A stretch of 64,000 bases of DNA from Nonomuraea ceibae (GCF_019396325.1 NZ_JAHKRO010000014.1:62001-126000), one strand, 5' to 3'; shown: positions 33,130-42,392, counted from the stretch's first letter. Translations and numbers: made by a program. Notes: generated from the letters alone by a model not told the origin.

Positions 33130-34149
33130 TCACCGCCCGCCCGGGTGCCGGTGCCGCCACGTCCAGAACACCGCGCACGACACCGCCGCCCACCCGGCCA
33201 GCACCAGGAACGGCAGCGGGTGCTGGTGCCCGCCGAAGTAGACCGCCGTGTGCTGGGCGTTCACCGACGCGCCAGGCGGCAGCCAGCGCCCGATCGCGCC
33301 GAACGGCGACGGCAGCAGCGGCCACGACACCGCCCCGCCCGACGACGGGTTCCCGATCAGCACCATCACGCCCCACGTGGGCACCATCGCCCACCGGCCC
33401 ATGAGCGTGTTGAACATGGTGAACACCATCCCGGAGGTGAACATCGTCAACGCCAGGATCAGCCACGACTCCACGAAAGGCAGCGACAGCGCCCCCAGCA
33501 ACCAGTCCACGACGGCCGCGATCGCGAACCCGCCCGCCACCGCGTAGGCGGCGGTGAAGCCGATCCGCTCCAGCGGCTTGAGCCCCCGCGCGTGCACGCT
33601 GAGCTGGATCGCCCCCACGAACCCGATGATCACCGCCGCCAGCGAGATGTAGAACAGCGCCAGCCCGCGCGGATCGCCCCGCTGGAGCGGCTTGACGTCC
33701 CGCACCGTCACTGCCACGCCGATCCGCGCCCCCACCCTCGGCGCCGCCTCCGCCAGCAACTGCGCCACCGACGCGCCCGCCGCCCCAGCCACGTCCAGCC
33801 ATGCCCGGTCCCCGTACACGCGCACGACGCCGAACACCCGCTGCTCTTCCACGGCCCGCGCCGCCCCCGCGTACGTGGGGAACTCCCGCAGGTCGAGCGC
33901 CGCGTCCAGAGCCCCGTCCATCCCCGCCACGAACGCCGCCCGCTTCACCGCGTCACCCGTGCCGACGACCGCGACCGGGATCCGGTGCGGCGCCGGCCTG
34001 GCCATCGCGTACGTGTACGAGCCCGCGAACAGGCCCGCCGCGGCGGCCAGGATGAACACCAGCACGGTCGCGGGCAGGAACGGCGAGTTGACGAACGCCG
34101 ACCACAGCTCCCGCACCCCTCGCGGGTCGCGGGGCATCTTCGTGGACAT
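33130..34149 (-). CDS. DUF3533/YhgE-like membrane protein
   Basis: The 339-residue protein has one N-terminal membrane segment (about residues 25-48). An external domain of about 130 residues follows, with VAVVGTGDAVKRAAFVAGM, and then five or so membrane segments, including FYISLAAVIIGFVGAIQL and FNTLMGRWAMVPTWGVMVLIGNPSSGGAV. This is the layout of DUF3533 and YhgE/Pip-type ABC-2-related proteins, which often act in export or drug resistance but have no ATPase here. The ATG at 34149 is adjacent to an alternative GTG at 34152. It shows no functional link to the nuo genes around it. Confidence 0.75.
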   Translation of the reverse strand: MSTKMPRDPRGVRELWSAFVNSPFLPATVLVFILAAAAGLFAGSYTYAMARPAPHRIPVAVVGTGDAVKRAAFVAGMDGALDAALDLREFPTYAGAARAVEEQRVFGVVRVYGDRAWLDVAGAAGASVAQLLAEAAPRVGARIGVAVTVRDVKPLQRGDPRGLALFYISLAAVIIGFVGAIQLSVHARGLKPLERIGFTAAYAVAGGFAIAAVVDWLLGALSLPFVESWLILALTMFTSGMVFTMFNTLMGRWAMVPTWGVMVLIGNPSSGGAVSWPLLPSPFGAIGRWLPPGASVNAQHTAVYFGGHQHPLPFLVLAGWAAVSCAVFWTWRHRHPGGR

Positions 34150-34203
34150 CACCTGATCGCATACCCGCAGCCCGACCGGCCCGGACGCGCCAGGCCGTCA
34201 AGG

Positions 34204-34277
34204 ATGCGTCAACCTAGCAGGGGTGAGTCAATCCGGCAGGGTGCGTCAACCTCTTGGGGATGCGTCAACCCCGCAGG
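34204..34277. repeat. Four degenerate 18-19-bp tandem repeats
   Basis: Units starting at 34204, 34223, 34241 and 34260 share (A/G)TG(C/A)GTCAA(C/T)C and mostly end GCAGG. The last unit covers the C-terminal codons and stop of the downstream-facing oxidoreductase gene, so the array looks like repeated duplication of that gene end. Binding sites are the alternative. Confidence 0.6.
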
Positions 34278-35182
34278 TCCAGCACTGCCTTGCCCGCGAC
34301 GCGCCGGCCGACCAGCGCGTCCGCCGCCTCCAGCGCCCGCTCCCACGGCCCCCGCCAGCCGACCTGCGCGTCCAGCTCGCCCCGCGCCAGCAGCCCGACC
34401 AGGTACGCCAGGTCGTCCCCCAGCGGCGTGGCCAGGTTGAACGTCTCCAACCGGCCCCGGTCCACCCGGGTCCGCGCCTCCTCGAAGTCGATCAGCGTCG
34501 GCTCCCGCGAGGCCATCCCGACGGCCTGGACGACGCCGCCGTCCGCCAGCCGGTTGAACGCCTCGGCGAGCTGCTGCCCGCCGACGTTGTCCACCACGCC
34601 GTGCACCCGTCCGGCCATCGCCGCCGGCCCCACGACGATCTCGGCCGCCCCCAGCTCGCGCAACCCCTCCCCGCGGGCCGGGCTGCCCACCGACGCCACC
34701 ACGCTCGCGCCCGCCCGCGCGGCGAGCTGCACCGCGTACCGGCCCACGCCGCCGGAGGCGCCCGTGACGAGCACCCGCCGCCCGACCAGCGGCCCGAGCA
34801 GCCGCACCGCCTGGAGCGCGGTCACCCCGGCCACCGGGAGCGCGGCCGCCGTCCCCAGGTCGACGCCGTCCGGCACCACGGCCAGCTCATCGGTGTCCAC
34901 CGCCCGCAACTCCGCCCAGGCGCCCGACCAGCCGAACGTGACCACGGGCGTGCCGGCGGGCGGCCCCGACCCGTCGGCGGCCGGCCGCACCACCACTCCG
35001 GCGGCGTCCCACCCGGAGACGTGCCCCGGCCGCCCGTCGGCCGGCCGGAAGGCGATCTCGCCGTAGTTGAACGAGACCGCCGCGACCTCCACCAGCGCCT
35101 GCCGGGGCGTCGGCTCGGGATCGGGCGCCTGCCCCAGGGAAAGCCGGTGGGGCGCCGCCGGGTCGTAGACGAGGGCTCGCAT
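34265..35182 (-). CDS. Medium-chain dehydrogenase/reductase (quinone oxidoreductase-like)
   Basis: The 305-residue protein begins MRALVYDPAAPHRLSLGQ and has the GroES-like N-terminal domain and a Rossmann domain with VLVTGASGGVGRYAVQLA around residues 135-152. The zinc-ligand residues of alcohol dehydrogenases are absent, pointing to the zinc-free quinone or enoyl reductase group that uses NADPH. It lies between the membrane protein gene and the AfsR-like regulator, in the same direction as both. The substrate is unknown. Its last codons are part of the tandem repeat array at 34204. Confidence 0.85.
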   Translation of the reverse strand: MRALVYDPAAPHRLSLGQAPDPEPTPRQALVEVAAVSFNYGEIAFRPADGRPGHVSGWDAAGVVVRPAADGSGPPAGTPVVTFGWSGAWAELRAVDTDELAVVPDGVDLGTAAALPVAGVTALQAVRLLGPLVGRRVLVTGASGGVGRYAVQLAARAGASVVASVGSPARGEGLRELGAAEIVVGPAAMAGRVHGVVDNVGGQQLAEAFNRLADGGVVQAVGMASREPTLIDFEEARTRVDRGRLETFNLATPLGDDLAYLVGLLARGELDAQVGWRGPWERALEAADALVGRRVAGKAVLDLRG

Positions 35183-35290
35183 CGTCGCTCCTTCTCACGT
35201 GCCGCGTCGGCCGTGCTTCGCCGGCCGTGCCGCGTCGGCCGCGTTCTCTCGGCCAGGTTTCATCGACGCGACGAGCCTCTCGTCCGGCCC

Positions 35291-38200
35291 TCACGGACCG
35301 CTGACGGTCCGCGCACGCTCCTGGACGCGGGCGGCGATCCTGTCGACGTCGCCGCGCTCGGCCGCCGGGAGCGGCGCGCCCACCGACTCCCTCAGCGCGG
35401 CGGCCTCCGCCAGCAGCCGCGCCGCCTCCTCGTACGCGCCCTCCAGCGCCGCCACCCCGGCCAGCCCCTCCTGGGCCAGCGCGATCGCCCTCGGATCGCC
35501 GCCCTCCCGCGCCGCCGCGAGCCCCCGGCGGTGGTACGCCCCGGCCGCCTCCGCGTCGCCCCGCAGCTCGGCCACGAACCCCAGCTCCGCCATCAGCAGC
35601 GTCAGCCCGTAGAACGGCACCCCGTAGTCGGCCTCCAGCCGCAGGTTCCAGGCCAGCGACTCCTCGAAGAGCCGCTGCGCGCCGTCCAGATCACCGGCCC
35701 GCCGCGCCACCAGCCCCAGCCCCACCCGGGCGAACTCCTCGGCGAACCGGTTCGACTGCTCGCCCGCCAGCCGCATCCCTCGCTCGTGGAACTCCCGGGA
35801 CCGCGCGAGGTCACCGGTCAGCAGCGCGACCCGGCCCAGACTGGACAGCCGGTACGACACGTCCGTCCACAGCCGCAGGTCCTCCGCCACCCGCAGCCCC
35901 TCCCGGTGCAGGCGGCCCGCCTCCGCGTAGTCACCGGCGATCTCCGCCACGTACCCCAGCATGTCGGCCGCCTGCAGCCGCCCCCAGCCGTCGCCCAGCT
36001 CGGTGAACAGCTCCAGGCTCCGGCTCCCGTCCCGCCCGGCGGCGGCGAAGTCCCCCTGGAACACCGCCTGCTTGGCGCGCAACGCCAGCGCCGCCGCCTC
36101 GCCCCACCGGTCGTCCAGGGCCCGGAACTCCGTCAGCACCTCGCCCAGCAGCGGCCCGGCCGCCGCCACGTCGCCGAAGTTCAGGTGCGCCAGCGCCAGG
36201 AACCACCGCTTCCTGGGGTCGCGGGTCCGCGCCAGCGCGGCCCGGCTGCGCGCCGCCAGCCCGGCGCCGTCGCCGGTCAGCAGGGCGAACCCGGCCTCCC
36301 ACGCCGCCGTCCGCTCGTCCGCCACCCTGGACAGCGCCCGATGCGCCTCCGTGTGCCGCCCGCGCAGGTACCAGTACCAGGCCAGCGCGTCGGCCAGCCG
36401 CGCCCCGCCCGCGCCATCGCCGCCGCCCCCGCCCTCGACCTGAGAGTCCAGTACGGCCCGCAGGTTGACGACCTCGTCGTCCAGCCGCCGCAGCCACCTG
36501 CGCTGCCCGTGCCCGTACAGCTGCGGCGCCGCCCGCTCGGCCAGCTCCACGTAGTAGCCGTCACGCCGCGCCCACACGGGATCGTCGTCGGCGAGCCGCT
36601 CCAGGCAGTAGGCGGCGACCGACTCCAGCAGCCGGTAGCGCGTCTCGCCCGACGGCCGCTCCTCGGCCACGACCATCGACCGGTTGACGAGCTGCACCAG
36701 CACGTCCGGCACGTCCTCGACGTCCAGCCCCGGCCCCGCGCACACGGCCTCGGCCGCCTCCAGCAGGCAGCCGCCCGGGTGCGCCGCCAGCCGGCACAGC
36801 GCGAGCCGCTGCCTCTCGCCGAGCTGCTCCCAGCTCCAGTCGATCACCGCGCGGAGCGTCCGCTGCCGGGCCGGCAGCCCGCGCCCGGCGGCGGCCAGCA
36901 CCCGGAACCGGTCGTCCAGCCGTTCCTCCAGCCGCTCGGCCAGCCCGCGCACGCCGAGCGCCCGCACCCGGGTCGCGGCCAGCTCCAGCGCCAGCGGCAG
37001 CCCGTCGAGCCGCCTGCAGATCGCCGCCACCCACTTCTCGTTCCCCGCGTCGAGCGTGAACCCCGGCGCCGCCGCCGCGGCCCGCGCCACGAACAGCCGG
37101 ACCGCGGCCGACTCCCGCACCGCACCGCCGTCCGGCGGCAGGTCGAGCGGGGCCACCGCCTGCACCACCTCGCCGGGCACGGCCAGCGGCTCCTGGCTCG
37201 TGGCCAGCACCCGCACCTCCGACGCCGCGCCGAGCAGCAGCCCGGCCAGCTCGGCGACCTGATCCACCAGGTGCTCGCAGTTGTCCAGCACCAGCAGCGT
37301 CCGCATCCCCCGCAACGCTCCGGCAACCCGCCGCACCAGCCCCCCGCGGGCCTCGCCCGGTGCGGCGGGGCGCGGGTCGGCCGTGGCCTCGTCCCGTGCG
37401 GTGGGGCTGGGGTTGATCGGGGGCTCGTCGTGGATGCTCAGGGTGGTGGCCAGCACCTCGGCCACGGCCTCCGTCCCGCCGGAGACCCCGGCGAGCTCGA
37501 CCAGCCACACCCCGTCGGGGAACGCGCCGGTCACCGTCGCGGCGGTGGCCAGCGCGAGGCGCGTCTTGCCGACCCCGCCCGGCCCGGTCAGCGTGACCAG
37601 CCGGGCCTCACGCAGCAGCCCCGCCGCCGCGTTCACCTCGTCGTCACGTCCCACCAGCTCCGTCAGCGGGACGGGCAGGTTCGAGCGGGGCCGCGCCGCC
37701 GAGGTCGCGGGCGCCGGGGCGGCGGCCAGCGCCGGATCCTGCCGCAGCATCGCCTGGTGCAGCGCCGCCAGCTCCGGGCTCGGGTCCAGCCCCAGCTCCT
37801 CGTCCAGCACCCGGCGCAGCTCCCCGAACCCCGCCAGCGCCTCGCCCTGCCGCCCCGCCCGGTACAGCGCCCGCAGGTGCGCCGCCCGCAGCCGCTCGCG
37901 CAGCGGATGCTCGGCCACCAGCCCGGCCAGCTCGTCCGCGAGCAGGCTGTGCTCGCCGAGCTCAAGCCGGGCCTCGGCCTGCTCCTCGACGGCCGTAAGC
38001 CGCTGCTCGTCCAGCCGCCCGGCCGCCACCCTGGCGAACTCCTCGTCCCGGAAGTCCGCGTACGCCGGTCCCCGCCACAGCGCCAGCGCGTCGGACAGCA
38101 GGTCGGCCCTGGTCCGCGCGTCACCGGCGGCCCGCGCCCGGCCCACCAGCTCGGCGAACCGCAGCGCGTCCACCGACCGGGTGCCGAGCGCGTACCCGGC

Positions 38201-38467
38201 GGGCTGGTAGGAGACCAGCTCGCGGCCTCCCGGCTCGGCCTGCTCCAGCGCCCGCCTGAGCTGCGAGACCTTGGTCTGCAACGTGTTGCCGGGATTGCCC
38301 GGCGGGTTCTCGCCCCACAGGTCGTCGGCCAGCCTGTCGGCCGGCACCGGGCGCCCCTCGTGGACCAGCAGGTCGGCGAGGAGCGCGCGTACCTTCAGCT
38401 CCGGCACCCGGACCTGCCGTCCGTCCGCCGCCCACACCGCAAGCGGACCAAGCACCCCGAACTCCAT
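35291..38467 (-). CDS. AfsR/SARP-like transcriptional regulator (BTAD, NB-ARC, TPR)
   Basis: The 1058-residue regulator has an OmpR-like winged helix (about 1-95), a BTAD domain (about 98-245), an NB-ARC ATPase with the P-loop TGPGGVGKTRLA (residues 294-305) and LLVLDNCEHLVDQ as Walker B, and C-terminal TPR repeats (about 680-1050). This is the layout of large SARP activators such as AfsR. It is divergent from a redox operon beginning at 38573. The 105-bp gap holds three 11-bp direct repeats, the spacing bound by SARP proteins, so that operon is the likely target. Confidence 0.9.
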   Translation of the reverse strand: MEFGVLGPLAVWAADGRQVRVPELKVRALLADLLVHEGRPVPADRLADDLWGENPPGNPGNTLQTKVSQLRRALEQAEPGGRELVSYQPAGYALGTRSVDALRFAELVGRARAAGDARTRADLLSDALALWRGPAYADFRDEEFARVAAGRLDEQRLTAVEEQAEARLELGEHSLLADELAGLVAEHPLRERLRAAHLRALYRAGRQGEALAGFGELRRVLDEELGLDPSPELAALHQAMLRQDPALAAAPAPATSAARPRSNLPVPLTELVGRDDEVNAAAGLLREARLVTLTGPGGVGKTRLALATAATVTGAFPDGVWLVELAGVSGGTEAVAEVLATTLSIHDEPPINPSPTARDEATADPRPAAPGEARGGLVRRVAGALRGMRTLLVLDNCEHLVDQVAELAGLLLGAASEVRVLATSQEPLAVPGEVVQAVAPLDLPPDGGAVRESAAVRLFVARAAAAAPGFTLDAGNEKWVAAICRRLDGLPLALELAATRVRALGVRGLAERLEERLDDRFRVLAAAGRGLPARQRTLRAVIDWSWEQLGERQRLALCRLAAHPGGCLLEAAEAVCAGPGLDVEDVPDVLVQLVNRSMVVAEERPSGETRYRLLESVAAYCLERLADDDPVWARRDGYYVELAERAAPQLYGHGQRRWLRRLDDEVVNLRAVLDSQVEGGGGGDGAGGARLADALAWYWYLRGRHTEAHRALSRVADERTAAWEAGFALLTGDGAGLAARSRAALARTRDPRKRWFLALAHLNFGDVAAAGPLLGEVLTEFRALDDRWGEAAALALRAKQAVFQGDFAAAGRDGSRSLELFTELGDGWGRLQAADMLGYVAEIAGDYAEAGRLHREGLRVAEDLRLWTDVSYRLSSLGRVALLTGDLARSREFHERGMRLAGEQSNRFAEEFARVGLGLVARRAGDLDGAQRLFEESLAWNLRLEADYGVPFYGLTLLMAELGFVAELRGDAEAAGAYHRRGLAAAREGGDPRAIALAQEGLAGVAALEGAYEEAARLLAEAAALRESVGAPLPAAERGDVDRIAARVQERARTVSGP

Positions 38468-38509
38468 CAGACCACGCTATTACAGCAGGCAGGGCCCCGA
38501 TCCCGGTGA

Positions 38510-38542
38510 GCCCCCAGCGGACCCCCAGCGGACCCGCAGTGA
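38510..38542 (+). promoter_or_regulatory. Three tandem 11-bp direct repeats (SARP-type operator candidate)
   Basis: Units GCCCCCAGCGG (38510), ACCCCCAGCGG (38521) and ACCCGCAGTGA (38532) are exactly contiguous. SARP regulators bind heptamer repeats with 11-bp spacing, and an AfsR-like gene starts 43 bp away on the other strand. Confidence 0.5.
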
Positions 38543-38572
38543 ACCGTGCGCGCCGGCTCGCACAGTAGGGCC

Positions 38573-39184
38573 ATGAACATCCGGATGGCGATCGTCATCG
38601 GCGGCGTCGGGCCCGACCGGTTCGGCCCGGCCGCGGCCGACTGGCTGACCTGCCGGGCGGGCCTGCGCAAGCACCCGCCCGGGGACCAGGCAGCCGCCCC
38701 GGCCGTAGTTATGGGCGTGGACGTCGACGTGGACGTCCTCGACCTCGCCGAGGCGTGGCTGCCGCCGGTCCCGTGCGAGCGGCCCTCCGTGGCGCCGCCC
38801 GCCGTGCGGGACCTGGCGCCGTGGCTGGCGTCGGCGGACGCGTTCGTGATCGTCACCCCGGAGCACAACCACAGCTTCCCGGCCTCGCTCAAGAACGCCG
38901 TCGACTGGTACCGGGACGAGTGGCGGGCCAAGCCCGTCGCGTTCGTCTCGTACGGGGACGACGGCGGTGGGACTGCGGCTGTGGAGCAGCTCCGCCCGGT
39001 GTTCGCCGCGCTCGACGCGGTCACCGTCAGCGGCGGGCTCGCCTTCCGCCACGGCAGGCCGCCTCCCGTCGCAGCCGCCGAACACCTGCTCGACCGACTC
39101 CTCTGGTGGGCCCGCGCGCTGCGGGCCGCCCGCGACACCCTTCCCATGAACTGGAGATATCACCATGTCCCTCGTCAACCGTGA
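38573..39184 (+). CDS. NADPH-dependent FMN reductase-like flavoprotein
   Basis: The 203-residue flavodoxin-fold protein has the family motif VTPEHNHSFPASLKNAVDWY and a final PVAFVSYGDDGGGTAAVEQL segment. It should reduce FMN or quinones with NADPH. No convincing ribosome site precedes the ATG at 38573; a leaderless start downstream of the direct repeats is possible. It overlaps the next oxidoreductase by 20 bp. A stretch of about 20 residues between the first strand and WLPPVPCERP is longer than usual and includes VDVDVDV. Confidence 0.85.
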   Translation: MNIRMAIVIGGVGPDRFGPAAADWLTCRAGLRKHPPGDQAAAPAVVMGVDVDVDVLDLAEAWLPPVPCERPSVAPPAVRDLAPWLASADAFVIVTPEHNHSFPASLKNAVDWYRDEWRAKPVAFVSYGDDGGGTAAVEQLRPVFAALDAVTVSGGLAFRHGRPPPVAAAEHLLDRLLWWARALRAARDTLPMNWRYHHVPRQP

Positions 39185-40169
39185 GATCCGCCTGGCCGCC
39201 CGTCCCGTCGGCGAGCCCGTCCTCTCCGACTTCGAGCTGGCCCGTACCGAGGTGCCCGACCTGGCCGACGGGCAGATCCTGGTGCGCAACACCTGGATGT
39301 CCGTCGACCCGTACATGCGTGGCCGGATGGACGACGCCGAGTCGTACATCCCGCCGTTCGAGCTCGGCGCGCCCATGGACGGGGCGGCCGTCGGCGAGGT
39401 CGTCGCCTCCCGCTCCGCGGACGTCCCGATCGGCGCGACCGTCGTGCACTTCCTCGGCTGGCGCGAGTACGCGATCATGGACGCCGCCGCCGCGACCGTC
39501 GCCGACACGACGCTCGCCCCGGCGCAGGCGTACCTGGGGGCGCTCGGCACGACCGGGCTGACCGCGTACGCCGCCCTGACCGAGATCGCCCCCGTCCGGG
39601 AGGGCGACGTGGTGTTCGTCTCCGCCGCTGCGGGGGCCGTCGGCACCGTCGCCGGGCAGCTCGCCCGCAAGCTCGGCGCCTCCCGCGTGATCGGCTCGGC
39701 GGGCGGGCCGGAGAAGACGGCCAAGCTCGTGTCGTCCTTCGGGTACGACGCCGCGATCGACTACCGGGCCGGGTCCGTGGCCGCCCAGCTCGCCGAGGCC
39801 GCGCCTGACGGCATCGACGTGTACGTGGACAACGTGGGCGGCGACCACCTGGTGGCGGCCATCGACGCGCTCCGCGAGGGCGGCCGGATCGCCATGGTCG
39901 GCGCGATCAGCGCCTACAACGCCACCGAGCCCGTCCCCGGGCCGCACAACCTGTTCAGCCTGGCGGCCAAGAACGCGACGTTGCGCGGCATCCTCATCAG
40001 CTCCTACCTGCACCTGTTCCCCGAGTGGATCGGCAAGGCGGCCAGCTGGCTGGCCGACGGCTCGCTCCACACCGAAGAGACCGTGGTCGAGGGGCTGGCG
40101 GAGGCGCCGGAGGCGTTCCTGGCGATGATGCGCGGCGCCAACACCGGAAAGATGCTGGTGAAGCTCTGA
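39165..40169 (+). CDS. NADP-dependent oxidoreductase, MDR superfamily (CurA/leukotriene B4 dehydrogenase-like)
   Basis: The 334-residue protein shows NTWMSVDPYMRGRM near residue 45, TGLTAYAALTEIA, the AAAGAVGTVAGQLARKLG nucleotide loop and YVDNVGGDHL, all typical of the zinc-free prostaglandin/curcumin reductase group. Such enzymes reduce alpha,beta-unsaturated ketones with NADPH. The ATG is 20 bp inside the preceding flavin reductase and has GGAGATATC upstream. It is the second gene of a redox operon likely controlled by the AfsR-like regulator. Confidence 0.88.
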   Translation: MSLVNREIRLAARPVGEPVLSDFELARTEVPDLADGQILVRNTWMSVDPYMRGRMDDAESYIPPFELGAPMDGAAVGEVVASRSADVPIGATVVHFLGWREYAIMDAAAATVADTTLAPAQAYLGALGTTGLTAYAALTEIAPVREGDVVFVSAAAGAVGTVAGQLARKLGASRVIGSAGGPEKTAKLVSSFGYDAAIDYRAGSVAAQLAEAAPDGIDVYVDNVGGDHLVAAIDALREGGRIAMVGAISAYNATEPVPGPHNLFSLAAKNATLRGILISSYLHLFPEWIGKAASWLADGSLHTEETVVEGLAEAPEAFLAMMRGANTGKMLVKL

Positions 40170-40930
40170 TGCCCGCCCCAACCGCGCCGGCCTCTTCGGT
40201 GCCGACTCCTCCGGAAGCTGCGCCGACCTCGTCGGAAGCTGCGCCGACTCCTTCCGTGACTGCTGCGCCGATCTCGTCGGAGGTGCCGGAGGCTCGGCCC
40301 GCCGGTGCGCCGCGTGCGCTGCTCGTGGTGGCGCACCCGCGCGCCACCTCGCTCACCGCGCGCGCCGCCGGGCGGGCGCGGGCCCGCCTGGAACGGGACG
40401 GGTACGAGGTCGACCTGCTCGACCTGTACGCGGAGGGCTTCGACCCCCGCATGCCCGTCGAGGACGAGCCCGACTGGAACGACCGCGGCAAGACGTACAC
40501 CCCGGACACCGAGGCGCACATGCGCCGGATCGAGGCGGCCGACACCATCGTGGTGGTGTTCCCCGTCTGGTGGTTCAGCCTGCCGGCGATGCTCAAGGGC
40601 TGGATCGACCGGGTGTGGAACTACGGCTTCGCGTACGGCGTCCGTCCCCCGGGCCGCCTGGCCGGCAAACGGATGACCTGGATCGGCCTGGCCGGCTACT
40701 CCGAGGAGCACTTCACCTCGGCAGGCTGGGACAAGCTGCTCACCCAGCAGCTGGCCCAGGGCATCTCCGCCTTCTGCGGCATCCCGGACGCGTCCGTACA
40801 CCTCGTCTACGCCACCGTCCCGGACGCCGCCGCCGACGACGCCCACGTGAGCCGGATCCTCGACGAGGCCGAGGCCGCCGTGGCCGCTGGAAATCAGGTT
40901 GCCGCCGCCGCCGCCCTCCTGCTGAAGTGA
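40169..40930 (+). CDS. NAD(P)H:quinone oxidoreductase (flavodoxin-like, MdaB/KefF family)
   Basis: The 253-residue protein has RALLVVAHPRATSLTAR at the start of the flavodoxin domain and FPVWWFSLPAMLKGWIDRV, the family signature, followed by GFAYGVRPPGRLAGKR. It should reduce quinones by two electrons. About 48 residues of Ala/Pro/Ser/Thr precede the domain, built from DNA repeats reading GCTGCGCCGAC. The native start may be lost or extended. The ATG at 40169 overlaps the upstream stop by one base (TGATG). Confidence 0.86.
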   Translation: MPAPTAPASSVPTPPEAAPTSSEAAPTPSVTAAPISSEVPEARPAGAPRALLVVAHPRATSLTARAAGRARARLERDGYEVDLLDLYAEGFDPRMPVEDEPDWNDRGKTYTPDTEAHMRRIEAADTIVVVFPVWWFSLPAMLKGWIDRVWNYGFAYGVRPPGRLAGKRMTWIGLAGYSEEHFTSAGWDKLLTQQLAQGISAFCGIPDASVHLVYATVPDAAADDAHVSRILDEAEAAVAAGNQVAAAAALLLK

Positions 40931-40934
40931 GCGG

Positions 40935-41702
40935 ATGGATCGTGACGAAACGCTCGCCCTGTTCGACCGCGAACTCCGGCAGGGCGCGCAACCGGACGGC
41001 CCCGGCAGCCGCGTGGAGCGGATCGGCGGCGTGATCCGGACGACCGGAGACGCCTGGAACGGCATCATCTGGTCAGACTTGGACACCTCCACCGCGGATG
41101 CCACGATAGCGGCCCAGCTCCGGTACTTCGCCGAGCTGGGCCGTCCGTTCGAGTGGAAGCTCTACGACTACGACCGTCCGGCCGACCTCGCGGACCGGCT
41201 CCTGGCAGCCGGGCTGACCGCCGAGCCGCCGGAGGCGCTCATGGTCGCCCGCGTCGCGGACCTGCCGGATGCCACCGTCCCCGACGGCATCCACCTGCGT
41301 CCCGTGACCCGCCCGGACGACGTTGCTCTGATGGCCACCGTGCACGACCAGGCGTTCGGCACCGACTCGGCGCGCCTCATGGCGAGCCTGACCGCGCAGC
41401 TCGCCGACGAGCCGGACCGGGTCTTCGCCGTCCTCGCCATGGCCGGCGACACCCCGGTCAGCGCCGCCCGCCTCGAACTGAACCCCGGCACCCACTTCGC
41501 CGGCCTCTGGGGCGGGGGCACGGTCGAAGCCTGGCGCGGGCGCGGCATCTACCGGTCGCTCATCGCCTACCGCGCCGCCATCGCGGCCGAACGCGGCTAC
41601 GAGTACCTCCAGGTGGACGCCTCCGACGACAGCCGCCCCATCCTGCAACGCCTCGGCTTCCACCACCTGGCCACCACCACCCCGTACACCTGGCACCCCT
41701 GA
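40935..41702 (+). CDS. GNAT family N-acetyltransferase
   Basis: The 255-residue protein has an N-terminal region of about 120 residues and a C-terminal GNAT domain. That domain contains GIHLRPVTRPDDVALMATVH, the acetyl-CoA loop region VEAWRGRGIYRSLIAYRAAIA (Q/RxxGxG/A type) and YLQVDASDDSRPILQRLGF. It follows the quinone reductase by 4 nt and ends the redox operon. Substrates of this subgroup are not known, and nothing in the context points to one. Confidence 0.85.
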   Translation: MDRDETLALFDRELRQGAQPDGPGSRVERIGGVIRTTGDAWNGIIWSDLDTSTADATIAAQLRYFAELGRPFEWKLYDYDRPADLADRLLAAGLTAEPPEALMVARVADLPDATVPDGIHLRPVTRPDDVALMATVHDQAFGTDSARLMASLTAQLADEPDRVFAVLAMAGDTPVSAARLELNPGTHFAGLWGGGTVEAWRGRGIYRSLIAYRAAIAAERGYEYLQVDASDDSRPILQRLGFHHLATTTPYTWHP

Positions 41703-41986
41703 CGCCCCGCCCCACCACTCGCGCGCCGGTCACCGCACCGCCCGCACTCGCACCCGTAGTCCAGCACCCGCGCCCCGACGCACCCGCACCCCGCATCCGC
41801 ACGCCGCGACGCACCCCCACCAGCCACGTGGGTGCCACCGGGACCGGGTACGTGATCACAATGGCCCAGCACCCGCCAGCGCTACGCGGGGACGGACGGC
41901 GGTGGGCCGGGCGGCGACGGCTTGACGGGCGGCGGCAGGATGGAGCCCAGCAGGGCAGAATCGGTGCCGGTACGAAAAGGGACCCC

Positions 41987-42355
41987 ATGACCGAAAGCGG
42001 CATGAACGACACCCCCATGAACGACGACGCCCCGGCTGGCGGCGACGACTCCAGGGTGAGCGGCGGCGGTGAGTCCCAGCCCGGACCGGTGGTGCTGGAC
42101 GGCGGTGACCGCCGCTGTGTCCAACTGCTGATCGAGCTGCGCCGCCTGGTGACGGACCTGCCGTCCGGCACCGTCGTCCACCTGATCGCCACGGACCCGG
42201 CCGCGCCGATCGACCTGCCCGCCTGGTGCCACCTGACCGGCCACCACTACCTCGGCCCCGTCCCCGGCAACGACCGCCCCACGTACGCCGTCAGCGTCCA
42301 GGCCGACGCCCGCCGCACCGACCCGCAGGCCCCCTGGCACTCGACCCCCTCCTGA
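41987..42355 (+). CDS. TusA-like (sulfurtransferase fold) protein
   Basis: The 122-residue protein has a disordered N-terminal 35 residues and then a TusA-like domain: VVLDGGDRRCVQLLIELRRL, TVVHLIATDPAAPIDLPAWC and LTGHHYLGPV. In TusA the first Cys is followed by Pro (CPxP); here it is CVQL, so the Cys is kept and the proline is lost. Sulfur transfer is therefore uncertain. The ATG at 41987 has AAAAGGGA 4-5 nt upstream. It is separated from the GNAT gene by 284 bp in which I see no gene or signal. Confidence 0.72.
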   Translation: MTESGMNDTPMNDDAPAGGDDSRVSGGGESQPGPVVLDGGDRRCVQLLIELRRLVTDLPSGTVVHLIATDPAAPIDLPAWCHLTGHHYLGPVPGNDRPTYAVSVQADARRTDPQAPWHSTPS

Positions 42356-42392
42356 CCGACCCCCTCCTGACCGAACATCGGTCGGTACGAGG

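Noticed and set aside
41703..41986. Possible gene on either strand before the TusA-like gene
   Set aside because: The frames there are Pro/His/Thr or Gly/Arg repeats with no start and ribosome site and no recognisable motif.
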